Position numbers and translations under genes: made by a program
Part shown: piece after piece, positions 37,908-49,900 of the stretch
Layout of the letters: every line of letters starts with the position of its first letter
Position numbering within the stretch: position 1 is the stretch's first letter
Origin: Ceratodon purpureus
Lineage: Eukaryota; Streptophyta; Bryopsida; Pseudoditrichales; Ditrichaceae
DNA: 64,000 nucleotides
NCBI GenBank assembly: GCA_014871385.1
Contig: CM026424.1
Coordinates: 17,073,042-17,137,041, forward strand
Reading direction: 5' to 3'
Notes under the pieces: model-generated
What the model was told of the DNA's origin: nothing
The model's input: only the letters and a program-made list of their open reading frames with translations
Database searches by the model: none

Positions 37908-38313
37908 AGGTAGAGGGTCTGATTTCCAAGTGGGTTATAATCCCGACCCTTACTGATTGGGAGAGGGGTGTCAAAAACCAATCAACCTTGCTACAAAAAG
38001 TTTTCAAGCTTGTTCTAATTTCGGCCATTGTTGGGAAAATCAAGAACTTCTTATTGATTCAAATTGATGCACAGACGCTCTATTTTCAAAATCCAACCTC
38101 TCATGAACACCATGACTCTATTAGCGGTTATTGACTACTCTAAGCCTTCAAACTTAAAAATTCATAGAAAATTGTAAAAATGCTCAAAAAATGATTTTTT
38201 TTGGAGGATGCCTTTGCAATAGCTTTGCGGAGCATCCAAAAATTGTATATTTTATCTTTTACAAGTCTAAGTATGCAAACCTGAAATTCAGTCGGGAATT
38301 AGTACCACTACCT
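37908..38313. mobile_element. MITE with AGGTAG ends, 406 bp
   Basis: Left end AGGTAGAGGGTCTGATTTCC and the right-end complement AGGTAGTGGTACTAATTCC are imperfect inverted repeats, each next to TA. Same terminal type and size as 19442-19862. Confidence 0.7.
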
Positions 38314-40414
38314 TACTACGAGGAAGTGCATTGATTTGATATCATTTGGAGTGACACTGGGTTGAATCATAATGAATTTCAATAAGAAAGGTAATAAAAA
38401 GGGTCTTACAAAAGGATGTCCTACCCATCCACCCTTACACATTGTAGGGAAATCTCTTACTTTTATATTTAATAAAAATTATAGTGTACAAATATTGTAC
38501 TATTACTTTATAAAGCCTCAAAGTAAAAGACTATCACAATTTCAAAACAAATGAATTTCAAAGTGACCACCCGATTTGACTCTCCAATGAACTTCTGTGT
38601 ACACAATCATTCAAATTTGCTAACACCTCTATCTTCAAGGTCACCTCGTCACCTTACATAATCTCTTTTCACATGGAATTTACAGCAACAAAGGCATTGC
38701 ATCATGTGCTCAAAGAGTCGATTGTTCCATCTTTTGGCAGTGGATTGTAACGTTGCAGCTAATTCAGAGCTGCCTGTGAACGTATCGGACCATCATAATT
38801 TGTCCGGCCATGTCCGATGCTCCACTGCATACTTCAAATCCATTTCAACATTGAGCAGGTGGGATGGCGCTTTGATCGATATATGTTTCCAGCAGTCCCT
38901 GCAAAGGAGATGTGAACAGTGACACGTTGTCGAGCTGGTGACATCACACGTTTAGTTTGCTGTGCTTACATTCGCAATCTAGTCATTGTATACATGGACA
39001 TGATTTTGGGCCATCTCCAAAATTCAGTCGCTGTCGTTGCAGGAAGGGCCTTCAGAAATTTGTCGAAGTTCCAAGTTTGTTGCAAATGGTGATTTCAATC
39101 TTCAGAAATCTCTTGGGTACAGATTAATTTGTTGCTAACCGATTCTTCACAAAATATCCATCTACCAGTTGGTTAAAATCAAATCCTCAAGAGATTTCAG
39201 AATCATGTTAGTACAAGTCAAGTTTTTAATTTCTGATGTCAAGATCTTTAGACATGTTAGTTGGCAATTCTATTTGGTAGACTGCCCTGATGTTTACTGA
39301 TGATGCTCCAGGCTATGACGTTTTCGAAGGTGTTTAGATAACCTTAACCAGTGATTGCGATGCTGAAGAAGCGGATGGTCTCGAAGTTTGCACGTACTGC
39401 ACATGTACCACATGATTTGATCACGGCTTGGCGGCCAGTGCTGTTGGCAGCTCAACCTGAATCTCAAGAGCACCCCTTGGTCACACAAAAACGCCGCTCG
39501 CTTAGACATGATCACGAAAACATTGCACGGATGTTAGGTGACTGGAAATCCGAAAGAAACTCCCACCACCGTTCGTGACGACTAACACATGCATCCTCAT
39601 CCGGTCGTGCAATCTCCATTATTAAAAGACGAGACAAGACGACCAGGTCCGCAACCGAGCCGAGCCTCCGGGTGCATCCCCACCTGGCAGACCTGCAAAC
39701 CTGGGAATCAGAGTCTGGCCAGACTCCGAAGTTGCACTGCAACAGGGAACTTATTCATTAAGCTAAACCAGGCCGGGACCCCGCCGGCAAGTTGTCGATC
39801 GAACAGGCCCGCTTGCCGCCTTAACTTGTCTTGATCTCCTCACCAAACTGCTGTAAATTATAATCTAGACACGTCGAGATGAACTCGTCAAATTTACAGG
39901 GGCGCTTTTACAGTGCTTGCATCGGACGCTAGCGGCGTAATAAGTGTCGCGGAATAATTATATTTGAGATTCGAAGCTCGATGTGACAATTGGTGGCGTG
40001 AGTCCATCGAACTTTGTGCAATAATACTCGTAAAAAGTTTATGTCGATGGCAACAGTAACTCTCTGCGTCGTCCAGACTCCATCCCCATCGCCATTTGTC
40101 AACTGGGTTGGCGCCGACTCTGCTGCCGAGTGCCTCCAAAAGATCACCCTCCGGAGCTGGGCCCGGATTGGAACCACCTCTGGGGATCGAAGCACATCCC
40201 TCCATCTCGTCAATCATCTTCCTGACATGTGCACGCCGAATTTACGTGCAAGTGTTCAGTTGACCGGCTCCGCCACACCCTAGTGGTGGCATCCAGAGCT
40301 CAGTTCCCTCGCCCATCTGCATGTATCGCTCCATCTGGTGTTGAATTTGGGTTGTTACAGTTGTTGCGGCTTGCGAATTTGGTGGCAGCAGCCACCGTGT
40401 GGCGTCGAGCGAGG
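38314..40414. other. Intergenic DNA and leader of the ERD7-like gene
   Basis: No supported gene. GC rises from about 39.3 kb onward, consistent with the promoter and 5' leader of the gene starting at 40415. The frame of that gene is open upstream to an ATG at 40229, but those 62 codons lack family features. A short inverted repeat (CAGAAATCTCTTGG near 39103 and CCTCAAGAGATTTCAG near 39185) is present. Confidence 0.4.
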
Positions 40415-42651
40415 ATGGATTGGCTGAGCGGTAGCAACCCGTTCGAAGACAATCGAGAGAGGTATAGCTATGGCTCGCCAGGTTATGGCCATGGCGACAC
40501 TAGATATGGTTACGAGTATAGCAATTCGGGGGGTTATGGTGAGTCGCACGCTGCGCCGCAGTATGGAAGCCATTCAATGCCAGTAGCAGAGCCGCGGGCG
40601 TCCGCGGAATATGAGTACAGGTATGAAGAAGCTCCTCCGGCGTACCGGAACGCCCACTCGGAGGAGAGCTCTCCCCGAGCGGCGGATTCACCTCCATCGT
40701 ATGACCGGTTCCGGGAATACGAGCCTGCGCTAGCTCCTGCGTATGATCGGTACAATGACTACGCCGAGCAGCCATCGTTCGGAAGTCGATATGAAGTGGG
40801 GCCGTCATATGGAAGCCGTTACAACGATTACGGCGATGCGGGATATGGTGGGGATTCAGAGAGCCGGTTGCGCACTTACAATTACAACAAGTCAGTGGCG
40901 ACCTCCGGGATGGAGCCGTCGTTTACAGCGGATGCGGAGGTGACTGAAGCGACGGAGGAGGTTTTGGTGAGCCTTCGCGGCGCGCAGGTGCACTTGGTGG
41001 ACGACCAGGAGAGTCCGCTCTTGGGAGAGGGAGAGTTTGCGGTGGTGCTGATCGAGGAAGCAGGGAACGGGATTGTGACGTTTGTGAGAGTAGGAGATAA
41101 TCTGCGCTGGCCATTGACGAAGGATGAGCCTGCCGTGAAGCTGGATTCCACCCATTACTTCTTCACAATCCGTGTGCCGCGTCCTGTCGATGAAATGGAC
41201 ATGGAGACGGCTCGGTGCCCTAGCCAGGAAGTGATGAGCTATGGCGTCACGTTCCCAGCTCTAGGACAGGAAGAACATCTGCGCGAGCTCGATGTGGTTC
41301 TGAACCAGTACAGCGAATTCTCGAATCCGCAGCTGGTCCGTGCGGAGCCAGAGGTGGATGAATACGACGGTGGTTTTCGGCTTAGCCGGTTGTCCTACAC
41401 TCCAATGGATGCTCCGCGAGAGTTTGTTACCATTAACAAGTTGGAGGTACGTTTCCTTCCCTAATTCCACTTGGGTCGGGAATAGATTAGCTTTCATTAA
41501 GATATATGTCGATGGTGCTGAAATCTTCGAGACTGGGCAATTTTCTTAGGTAATGAAGCAGAAGGAAGGCTCAGAATTCTGGGAGGTGATGGCCCCAAAT
41601 GTGAACGACTACAACAGCGATGTCGCAAAGACTCTAGCGGCAGGCACTGGGCATTTGATCAGGGGCCTCTTCTGGTTGCGAGACACGACCGTCTCAAACC
41701 TCGAGAATGGTAGCGCTTATGTGAAAGACAAAGTTGATCCTAATCCCAGGAAGCCGAGCACCATCAGCCCGACAACTATCAACAACTTGAGGAGGTAGTT
41801 TGATGGTCACTCACTTGAGGTTTTAGTTCCTGTTCTGATTAACCTGGCTTGTAACTTGTTGCCTTCCGATTCAGATTGACATTTATGAGTGCAATTTGCT
41901 GAAGGATAGAGTACTAACAAGATGAGAGAGCTCTGTTATGAGGCAGGGTAAGGAACTTGTCAATGGCAACGGAGCAAGTGGCGAGCTCGCTGCTGAACGG
42001 TGTCATAAAAGTGGCGGGCTTCTTCACGGGTGCACTGATGAGATCGGAGGCTGGCAGGAGAATCTTCCAGTTGGTGCCTGGTGAAGTAGCCATGGTGTCC
42101 ATGGATTCTTTTGGTATGTTTCAGCTCCTCAACATATTTGACTGTGCACCTACAACCTGAAACAAGCTTCCTACGATTCGATTGTATATCAATTTTGGGT
42201 TGCAACCTGACAAATTTATGTCGGTGGTTGCAGCGAAAGTGTTCGATGCGGTGGAGAAGACGGGCAAGGATGTACTAAAGACGGCTTCAGCTTTCACGAA
42301 GGACGTTGTCGCTCACAGGTGAGTGACACTTTGCAAGGGTTTCCCCTGTCAGAAGAATAAAACACGGTAATATGGGTGATGCTCCATTTAATTCCGTGCG
42401 GTAACTGGGAATTTATTCGATATCGTTTTCTTAACTCGTTGGTTTTGTGAGGATGATTTAGATATGGTGAGGAGGCAGGGGAAGTGACGGGAACTACTCT
42501 GTCGACCGCGGGACATTTGTTTTCTACGGCGTGGACGGTAACCAAGGTGCGTAGTGCGTGGGATCCACTGAATTTTAAACCTACGACAATAGGAACGATC
42601 AGAGCGGCAGCGAACACGGTCGCTGATGGAAAGGGTTATAAGTTCTACTAG
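40415..42651 (+). CDS. ERD7-like senescence/dehydration-associated protein
   Basis: Exons 40415-41446, 41550-41794, 41947-42113, 42234-42318 and 42462-42651 join with GT-AG introns in phase to 572 aa. Residues about 1-165 are a Tyr/Gly/Ser/Pro-rich low-complexity region (many YGS, YDR, YEY). From about 180 comes the family's N-terminal module (EEVLVSLRGAQVHLVDDQES, FAVVLIEE, VRVGDNLRWPLTKDEPAVKL), then from about 350 the senescence domain (VAKTLAAGTGHLIRGLFWLRD, GVIKVAGFFTGALM, LVPGEVAMVSMDSFAKVFDAVEK). Plant ERD7 relatives are induced by drought and cold and, as I recall, bind membrane lipids; animal relatives are spartin-like. The start at 40415 is preferred because MDWLSGSNPF begins the plausible protein. 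Intact, probably functional. Confidence 0.92.
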
Positions 42652-44553
42652 ATCTTGCTTATTTTTTTTCATCCCTGGATAGTATAGAATCAAGATATTG
42701 TACAGACGGTTGTAGACGTAAGTTAAGTATCCAAGAAATCATCTCCGATCTTAGGAGTTGTACTGAAACAGAGAAGCAAGGAAGTTTTACAGGCTATTGA
42801 TTTAGTACCAATAGATCAACTTTTTTGTTTCGAATCAACGCTGATGTTATCATCATGCAAGGTCTCCAAGCTAATTGTCCGATAAATGAATTGTATAAGT
42901 ACATTTCTTATCCCCTTCTAAACTTGCAAATCTTGTAGAGCATTCTATAGACATGCAAGTGCAACTGCTTGATCTTTCTGTGAATGTTGTACTTGTCCAA
43001 ACCTGGGGACTTTAGGTCTAAAAAGCGAGCAAGGAGAAGCAAGAAAGCCCTTTAATGTGTAATAATGCTGGCCGCTTTTGAGAGAGAATCTAGAAGATAA
43101 AGCCAGTTTAATCATCTGTTTTTTGCTCTTGTCCTGGAACTGTATGATTAATACTGGTCCAACGGTTTGAGGTAGGGCCGAACATTTCTTGTAGTCGGAG
43201 ATTTTTGATGCATCCGACATTCGAATCCATGATTGCATATACTTTTGACCTAAGCATAGTTTCAGAAATGAGGAGGCTACAAAAGATAAGCGATCTCCAT
43301 TCACTTTCTGTGATGGTTTCATTGTTGACCAGCCGTGGTAAGATTACTTGACCGACTTTAAGCAATAGCATCTTTGATCAATTTGCTACTCAGGAGCAAG
43401 TTTTGATGATAACAAAGTGCCATGACAACCAGTTTATCTCCGGTGAAACCTTGTAGGCAGTGATTGATCATTACAGTGGCATTTTCATGACTGTTGTTCA
43501 ACACTAATGAATCTACAAATTGCTCATCTAGGAATTGTACGCTTAGAACTGAAATTTGAAATTGTTTTCGGTGAATGTCAGCATTTTTTCTGTTATTTGT
43601 AGACTTCATTACCTACGGCCTGATCGTCACGAATCTCTAGTCACACCTGCGTCGACTGGTCTTGGGTTATAATCCAGGGGCCTTTGAAAACTCCTAACAG
43701 GGGCATATTCTATATATATGACCAATGTAATCCATTACAATCACGGTTCAGATGGCTGGCCTGGTCAATGGCTTGGCTTAAAAGGAAAGGATCATGGGCT
43801 AGAATAGGGTGCTAGCTAGAGACGACTGCTCCGTCCGTGGTCTTCGTCTGTGTACGTACTGCCACACATATGCACCATGTCTTGCATTGCCACTCTCATA
43901 CCTCAAATGTTCTTTGTAAACCCGGCTCTGCATTACACTAGGGCGCCTTACAAGTTTTCCCTGGAGGAAGAGGAGGCCCTTTGCACACGTTATCGAAATT
44001 TCTCCCTGTGAACATTGGGAAATATACACTATGCATAAACTTAGGGTGAAAGTCTCACACCGGGACATAGTTCAAGGCGTCCTATGTGCAGGTATGTTAT
44101 TTCCATCGACACCCATCGTCTTCTCATGTTGATCGAGTACCATTCTTGAGTTTCTCTAACACATGTTTATAGCTAGGATTATCTATGATTTAACTTCACA
44201 GTTCGATTTGTTTGCAATTCCAAATTCATCCAGGCTTGGAGGTTTTAAAATCAACTTGGGCACAATATCAAAGCAGCTAGTTTTTGCTATCGTGGCAATT
44301 AGTTTTTGAATATGAAGAGCCTTGGAATTGAGATACTAAGAGCGTCAACTTCACTTGTGCTCTGCAAATGCATAACTTGCTTCCTACCTCTAGATACTTT
44401 AAAAAAATTCCTTTTACATGAGAATCCATCCATGCCAATCCATGGCCGTGGTTGAAGGCATCTTGCTGCAAAGAAGAATACTCTCCAAATTGAAGGAGCT
44501 GTCCTCGGGCCTGTCTAAGGATGTAATGTCCACCCTGCAATGCATATTGATTA
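42652..44553. other. 3' flank and intergenic DNA
   Basis: Probable 3' UTR first. Short minus-strand frames (42945-43371, 43799-44068) have no recognisable features. Nothing else supported. Confidence 0.4.
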
Positions 44554-45427
44554 ACCCCTAAAGGACAATCATCCACATTTGGGCTTTTTTGGAATTTGGG
44601 CATGTACCTATGAATGCAATTTACGTCGGGATTTTCTGAAATTTTTATTGAAGGTGGGCCGTTCGGAGATCCTCGTGTAGGTATTTTTATTTTTCAATTC
44701 CGACATCGGGATCAAAAGTTATGAAGGTTTAAGTGTCAAACGCTGCTCGTTGGGCAGCTGTTGAAATTTTCTAAGCCACTGTGAATGCAGCAAATTCTGC
44801 CCAAAACTGCCCAAAACTGCCCAAAATTGCGAAAATCTGCGAAAATCTGCCCAAAGAAGAAACTTTGAAATTCCACCAAAAATTGAGATTTTGATATTTT
44901 TCAAAAATAAAAATTTCTATGTATAGAAAAGGCAGTAGAGCATGTTCCCACCGTTCGGATTTTTAATCCAAATTTTTTTCATATGCTATTCTTATTGTCC
45001 AAAAACAGCCTTTGTTTGTGAATTTCAGTATACCCCCTAGTGGAAAATGATTTTTTTGGAGACCTTCCACAACTTTTTTGAATATAATTTTTTTTAATAC
45101 AATTAGCTAACTTAGTCTTCTTTGACGTGCATCAAAACCACCAAAATCCATAATGCAAAAAAATGGTTTTTTGGGCCTTCAAAACTCTGTTGTCCCCTTT
45201 TTTCGCACTGAAAAAAAACTTGTTTTCCTACTTTGAACGTTACGATCTTGCAATCGGTGAAGAATGAGTGTGTGAGTTTTGGTGGACATGTAGACATGGA
45301 AGTTAGCTACAAGATCTTATGGTTAGATGTACCAAAAAGGACCCCAAGTTGGCAAAATCCACCTTGCTTTGAAGAGGGGCTGTTTTGAGGCATTTTTGAT
45401 GAAAAATACCCTCAGAACTTTAGGGCT
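44554..45427. mobile_element. Tigger-family MITE, 874 bp
   Basis: Starts ACCCCTAAAGGACAATC and ends AACTTTAGGGCT, next to TA on both sides. No transposase. The interior includes a threefold CTGCCCAAAA-type run at 44795-44860. Confidence 0.75.
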
Positions 45428-45429
45428 TA

Positions 45430-46097
45430 AACAATGAGATCGGGCTTCCACCGCAGCCAAAAGTGACTTGTTGAGACAACAACTGAAGGACGGAATTGAA
45501 GATTGTACACAACTGTACCCCTACCAAATTCACGCGTAAAGCAACTAGAAACCCAAAACTTACAGTACTCTTCAATGTGTGCATCCCCATATTCTTGCAT
45601 CCACAACGAAGAGCCCACGAAAAAGTGAAAAACCCTAGACAAAACATCAAGGGCGATGCGCAAATATGACATCGTCGTGACCTAATTTTTTTGGGCAGAA
45701 TTCGGTTTGAGAGAGCAGTGTCACGCAAGAACGTAGTATTTAGTATCATAGGAGTTGCAGGAGTGGGCCGCAGTGTTCCGTGAAGGGGCAAAATTATGGA
45801 GCCAGGAAGTTAACGGCGCGCGGAGGAGGCATGGAAAACAAAGCATATAGCGTGGCGGGCCACGATGGAGGTCGAGGCGTGCCATTTCCACCTTATCCCC
45901 CTCTACATGTGATTTGGCGTTCTTCCTTCAAACCCACCACTCTACCAAAATTCTTCCAATTCTCTAGAACGTCTCATTCCCAAAATCTACAATTTCAATA
46001 GATATCTCCCCCTTGCCTGGTTCGGCGGCCCGCGTTTTTGAACCAAACGTAGTCGGAAATTGGTCGACGCTGTGATCATTCAATCGATCATGACTTA
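45430..46097. other. Intergenic DNA
   Basis: Overlapping open frames on the minus strand (45420-45791) and a short plus frame at 45780, none convincing. Confidence 0.4.
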
Positions 46098-46813
46098 GGG
46101 CCGGTTTAGACTAGGCCAAAGTCAAGAAGAGAAGCATCACTTCCTTAGTCCAAACTATGTTGAGAGGAGAAGCCTTTGGGCTAAATAAATATATTAAAAT
46201 AATCCACTTGAAGCCTTTGGCCGGTCATAGTCTAAAGCCCGTAAAGAAAAATTCAAAGGCCAAGACCTATGATCAAATTTTTTTAGACATTTATAGAAAA
46301 TAAAAAAGAAATTAAAAAATTCTAAAAAAAACAGAGATGTATAAAAACTAATGAAAAATATGTGGAAAAATTTTTAGCAAAAAATACATTGTCATAACAA
46401 AGTTATGGCCGATTGAAATTTTGCTTAGTTTTGGACCAACATTAGTGTAATGCCAATGATTTCATTGAATAGAACATGACAAGGCTCATAGGCCACTAAG
46501 TGAAGCATGACCAGCTCTTAATGGCCCATGAGCCTTGTCTTCTTGTGTATATTTTAATGAAAAAAAAGTTTGGCCTCTTGTTGGAAGTTTGGGTCGTGCA
46601 TTTTGCTCGACCCAAACATTTGCTCAAGAGGCCAAATGCTTCACACCATAATTTCCCAAAAGTGCTGCCACCTAAGCTCTTTTGGAGGCGATGTCCTTTG
46701 GACTTTGGCCTAACTTACAGTGTGATGGCCAAGAGAAGAAAGTTTGTGCATTTCTGAAATTTCATTGGTTGGACGCTCCTCCTCTCGAAGTTTGGCCATA
46801 GTCTGAACCGGCC
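46098..46813. mobile_element. TIR element, 716 bp, directly upstream of PME1
   Basis: Left end GGGCCGGTTTAGACTAGGCC and right-end complement GGCCGGTTCAGACTATGGCC are inverted repeats of about 23 bp. Flanks are TTA on the left and TCA on the right, so a three-base target duplication is possible but imperfect; superfamily (PIF/Harbinger or hAT) unresolved. No coding capacity. A degenerate relative lies at 26620-27300. The right end is 88 bp before the PME1 start codon. Confidence 0.8.
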
Positions 46814-46901
46814 TCAGACATTGACTACATTTTTGCAGCGGAAAGTGAGATCGCTGATTTGAGATCAGAATTCGGAGGATTTGTGGGATCAATTCGCGGC
46901 G

Positions 46902-49900
46902 ATGGAGGAGTCGGGCGTGATCGGGGTCGTGGAAGGGAGCAGTGGCGGAGTGGAATCGCCGCTCTCCCGCCCGCCATCGCTGCGGAAGCAGCTGTCGCCG
47001 CTGTCGTACTGTGGAGAGGAGGAATACTCGTCGCCAATCGTGCTCACGCCTGTCGTGGAGGCTCCTTTTGACGAGCCCGTTTTGCCGTTGCCACCGCTGG
47101 CTCCCAGCCTGCAGCCGTTACCGGAGGACGAAGTGATCTTAGATGTGGTGCAGGAGGACGACGACGTGGTCGTGGTGGAGGCTGCGCCGTCTATGTCAGA
47201 TAATGTGTCAAAGGTGCCGCCCCGGCCATCTCGCTTGTAAGCTTAAACCCAAACCCTAGTGGATTGGATCGGACAACTGGATTTGTTGCTAAAGTAGGGC
47301 TACTAGTTAGGGTTTTTGGTTAATGTAGAGTCGCTGGGATATGAGACGCTGGTCAGATTACCCTTCAAATCGGTGTGTGATCTACACACAGTTCGGTTTT
47401 AGTCGTGAGTCAGTTCGTCGTTTGTGTCTTGGTTGCTGAAAAAGCGAAAATAGGAGCTGTTTGATTTTTGGATTTTGGCTTGTCAGCTCATTTGTGTAGT
47501 TGCAAGGGAGGTTGTTAGTTGTATCAATCGGAAATGTGGTGTTTTGGGTTGAAGTTGTTGAGAGTGGGGGTGCATGAGATTAATGCAGTGTGATACTGTA
47601 GTGACAGGAATTATGGGTTGGTTTATGGGGTCGGATTGCAGTTTTGAGTTTATTGAATTTATAACCGGTTGACTTCTGGACTTGATGAGGCATTGCTTAT
47701 GGTTGGTCTGTATGTGATTTAGGAGATACAATTTTTTTATTGAAAGCAGGCTGTACTGATGCTCATTTTTGGATGCAGATCGTCCAGCAGCAGATATTCT
47801 CCGTTGCCATGGCAGGGCCTTTTTGACGAAGATAAGATGATTGCCATACCAGATTCTGAGGACGTAAGAAGCAGTAGCATTGCGTTCAACCTTACAAACC
47901 TCATTCTAACTGAATTTCATTTTTCTGATATCTTTCATTTCCCCCCGTTCACCAATTCTATGTTAATACTTAGATATGTACCCTTTTTGACCTTGATGTA
48001 GGTCGATGAAGTTTTTGCCGACGCTTGTCTGTTTTCCATCTTGATTGAAGTCTGTATTTTTGGTCGTTTATTTTGATCTGGATGATGATCTTGTGGGTGG
48101 CAGATCTTCCATGTTTACTTGGCTGGAACTGAAGGGCCGGTTGTTTTCTGCTTGCATGGTGGCGGATACACAGGGTAAGTAGACGCTCCTTGAAAATGGA
48201 TCATACTTTAGGACCGCGTTCATTCACCGGATATGTATCTAAATAGCAAAGCATGTTTTCTTGTCAAATGCGACAACGCTATTTCTCATACAATCATTGA
48301 GTAGATGTTTGACTGCAGTTGTAACGTTATGCATTAATTACACTTGTTTGGCTCGACCAAATAATAATAGAGATGGACATAGGTTAAATTTATGAGAGTT
48401 GATTCTGAATTCTTGGAAGAGGGCTGCCATGCTCAACACCAGCTTCTTCTTGGTGCTCTCGCAGGCTCTCATTTTCATTAATCGCTGGGAAAATGAAGGA
48501 GAAGGTTCGGGTGGTGGCCATGGACATGCGGGGTCACGGTCTTTCTAAAACAAGTGATAACACCGACTTGTCAGCTGAGGTATGGTGCATCACTCTTTCC
48601 AATCTCTTTCGCCAGTTCTACTGTCTGCCTCCTAGCTCTTGTTGATTGTTGTACATGTACCTTTGGCACCTTTTTGGAACATGTTTTCTCTTAAACCAGT
48701 GCTGTTTCAGGTTGGAGCTAGTTGGATGGAGGTCTGACGACTTTGCAATGTGGACGGTGATTGTGCAGACGCAGTGTCAAGATGTTTTGAACGTCATATC
48801 TGAGATGTACGGAAGAGAACCACCAGCCCTTATCCTTATTGGACACAGGTTGGTAACCCTGTAATTTTTACTTGCTTGGTGTACACCCTTTAGGGAATTT
48901 GGTTTGCCTCCTTGAATAGATTGCCCTATCTACAAATACTGTGATATATTTACAAATAATGTGATATATCTATCACTTTCTTACACTTTAATATCGGAAA
49001 TCTACAGATATTGAAATAGCGTGGCATGTCGCGAAATTAATATTGGGCAACCTAGATTCCCTGTAGGGTGTAGGCCTTAGATTTGGTTTCTTCATTTTAA
49101 TTGCTCTTAAGGCATTCTGACAAGAAACGTTGCATCCAAGAATTGCACTTCACAATAATGTTATTCTTGGATAGTACAGCTTTCCTTAACTGGGTTGGTG
49201 CTGTTTTATTTGCGGACAGTATGGGAGGTGCGATAGCTGTGAGAGTCGCTGCAAAGCGTGCTTTGCCAACTTTAGCAGGCCTAGTCGTAATTGATGTGGT
49301 TGAGGTGAGCCTAGATATTTTTTGTAAATTATGTAGTCATGTTTGTGGAAAAATCCCCGAAAAAATTCAGTTGCATCCTTGGCCTAGTTTACTGTGTGTG
49401 GGTTCAACTCTTAAATTTTGGTTTCTCTATGTTAGTGCACCTTTTACGTATCATGGGCATTGGCTTGTCAGAGATATGGGTCCTTCAGTCCTTAAGCCAC
49501 CTACTACATTTTATGCTCTTCCATATAACTACAAATCTGGTGCATGCTGGCAGGGAACAGCAATGGCTTCACTTGTTCACATGCAGAGGATTCTTGCGAA
49601 CAGACAGCTCCATTTTCCTTCTGTTCAGAAAGCTGTAAGATGCTTTTTTTTTGCCTCCTTTCCAGTCAATTTGGGCTTTGCAGCATAGCTTACATCTGAC
49701 TGATTTGCATGATGGTATTTTCTATGGTAGTCTTTTTATCTGATTATCAAGCTTTTCTGATTTGATCGCTCTATTTACAGATAGAGTGGAGTGTAAGAGG
49801 AGGTGGTTCCCTTCAGAATGTCGAGTCTGCACGTATTTCAGTTCCATCAACCTTGAAGTTTGACACCGATATGAAATGGTTATTGTCTCTTACCTACCTC

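Noticed and set aside
40229..40414. Longer N-terminus for the ERD7-like protein
   Set aside because: The frame is open, but these 62 residues are Arg/Leu/Cys-rich and unlike the family; the ATG at 40415 gives the expected acidic, Tyr-rich start.
40882..41155. Antisense ORFs opposite the ERD7-like exon 1
   Set aside because: They mirror the codon pattern of a well-supported gene on the plus strand.
45420..45791. Minus-strand ORF of 123 codons
   Set aside because: Straddles the end of a Tigger MITE and shows no conserved features.
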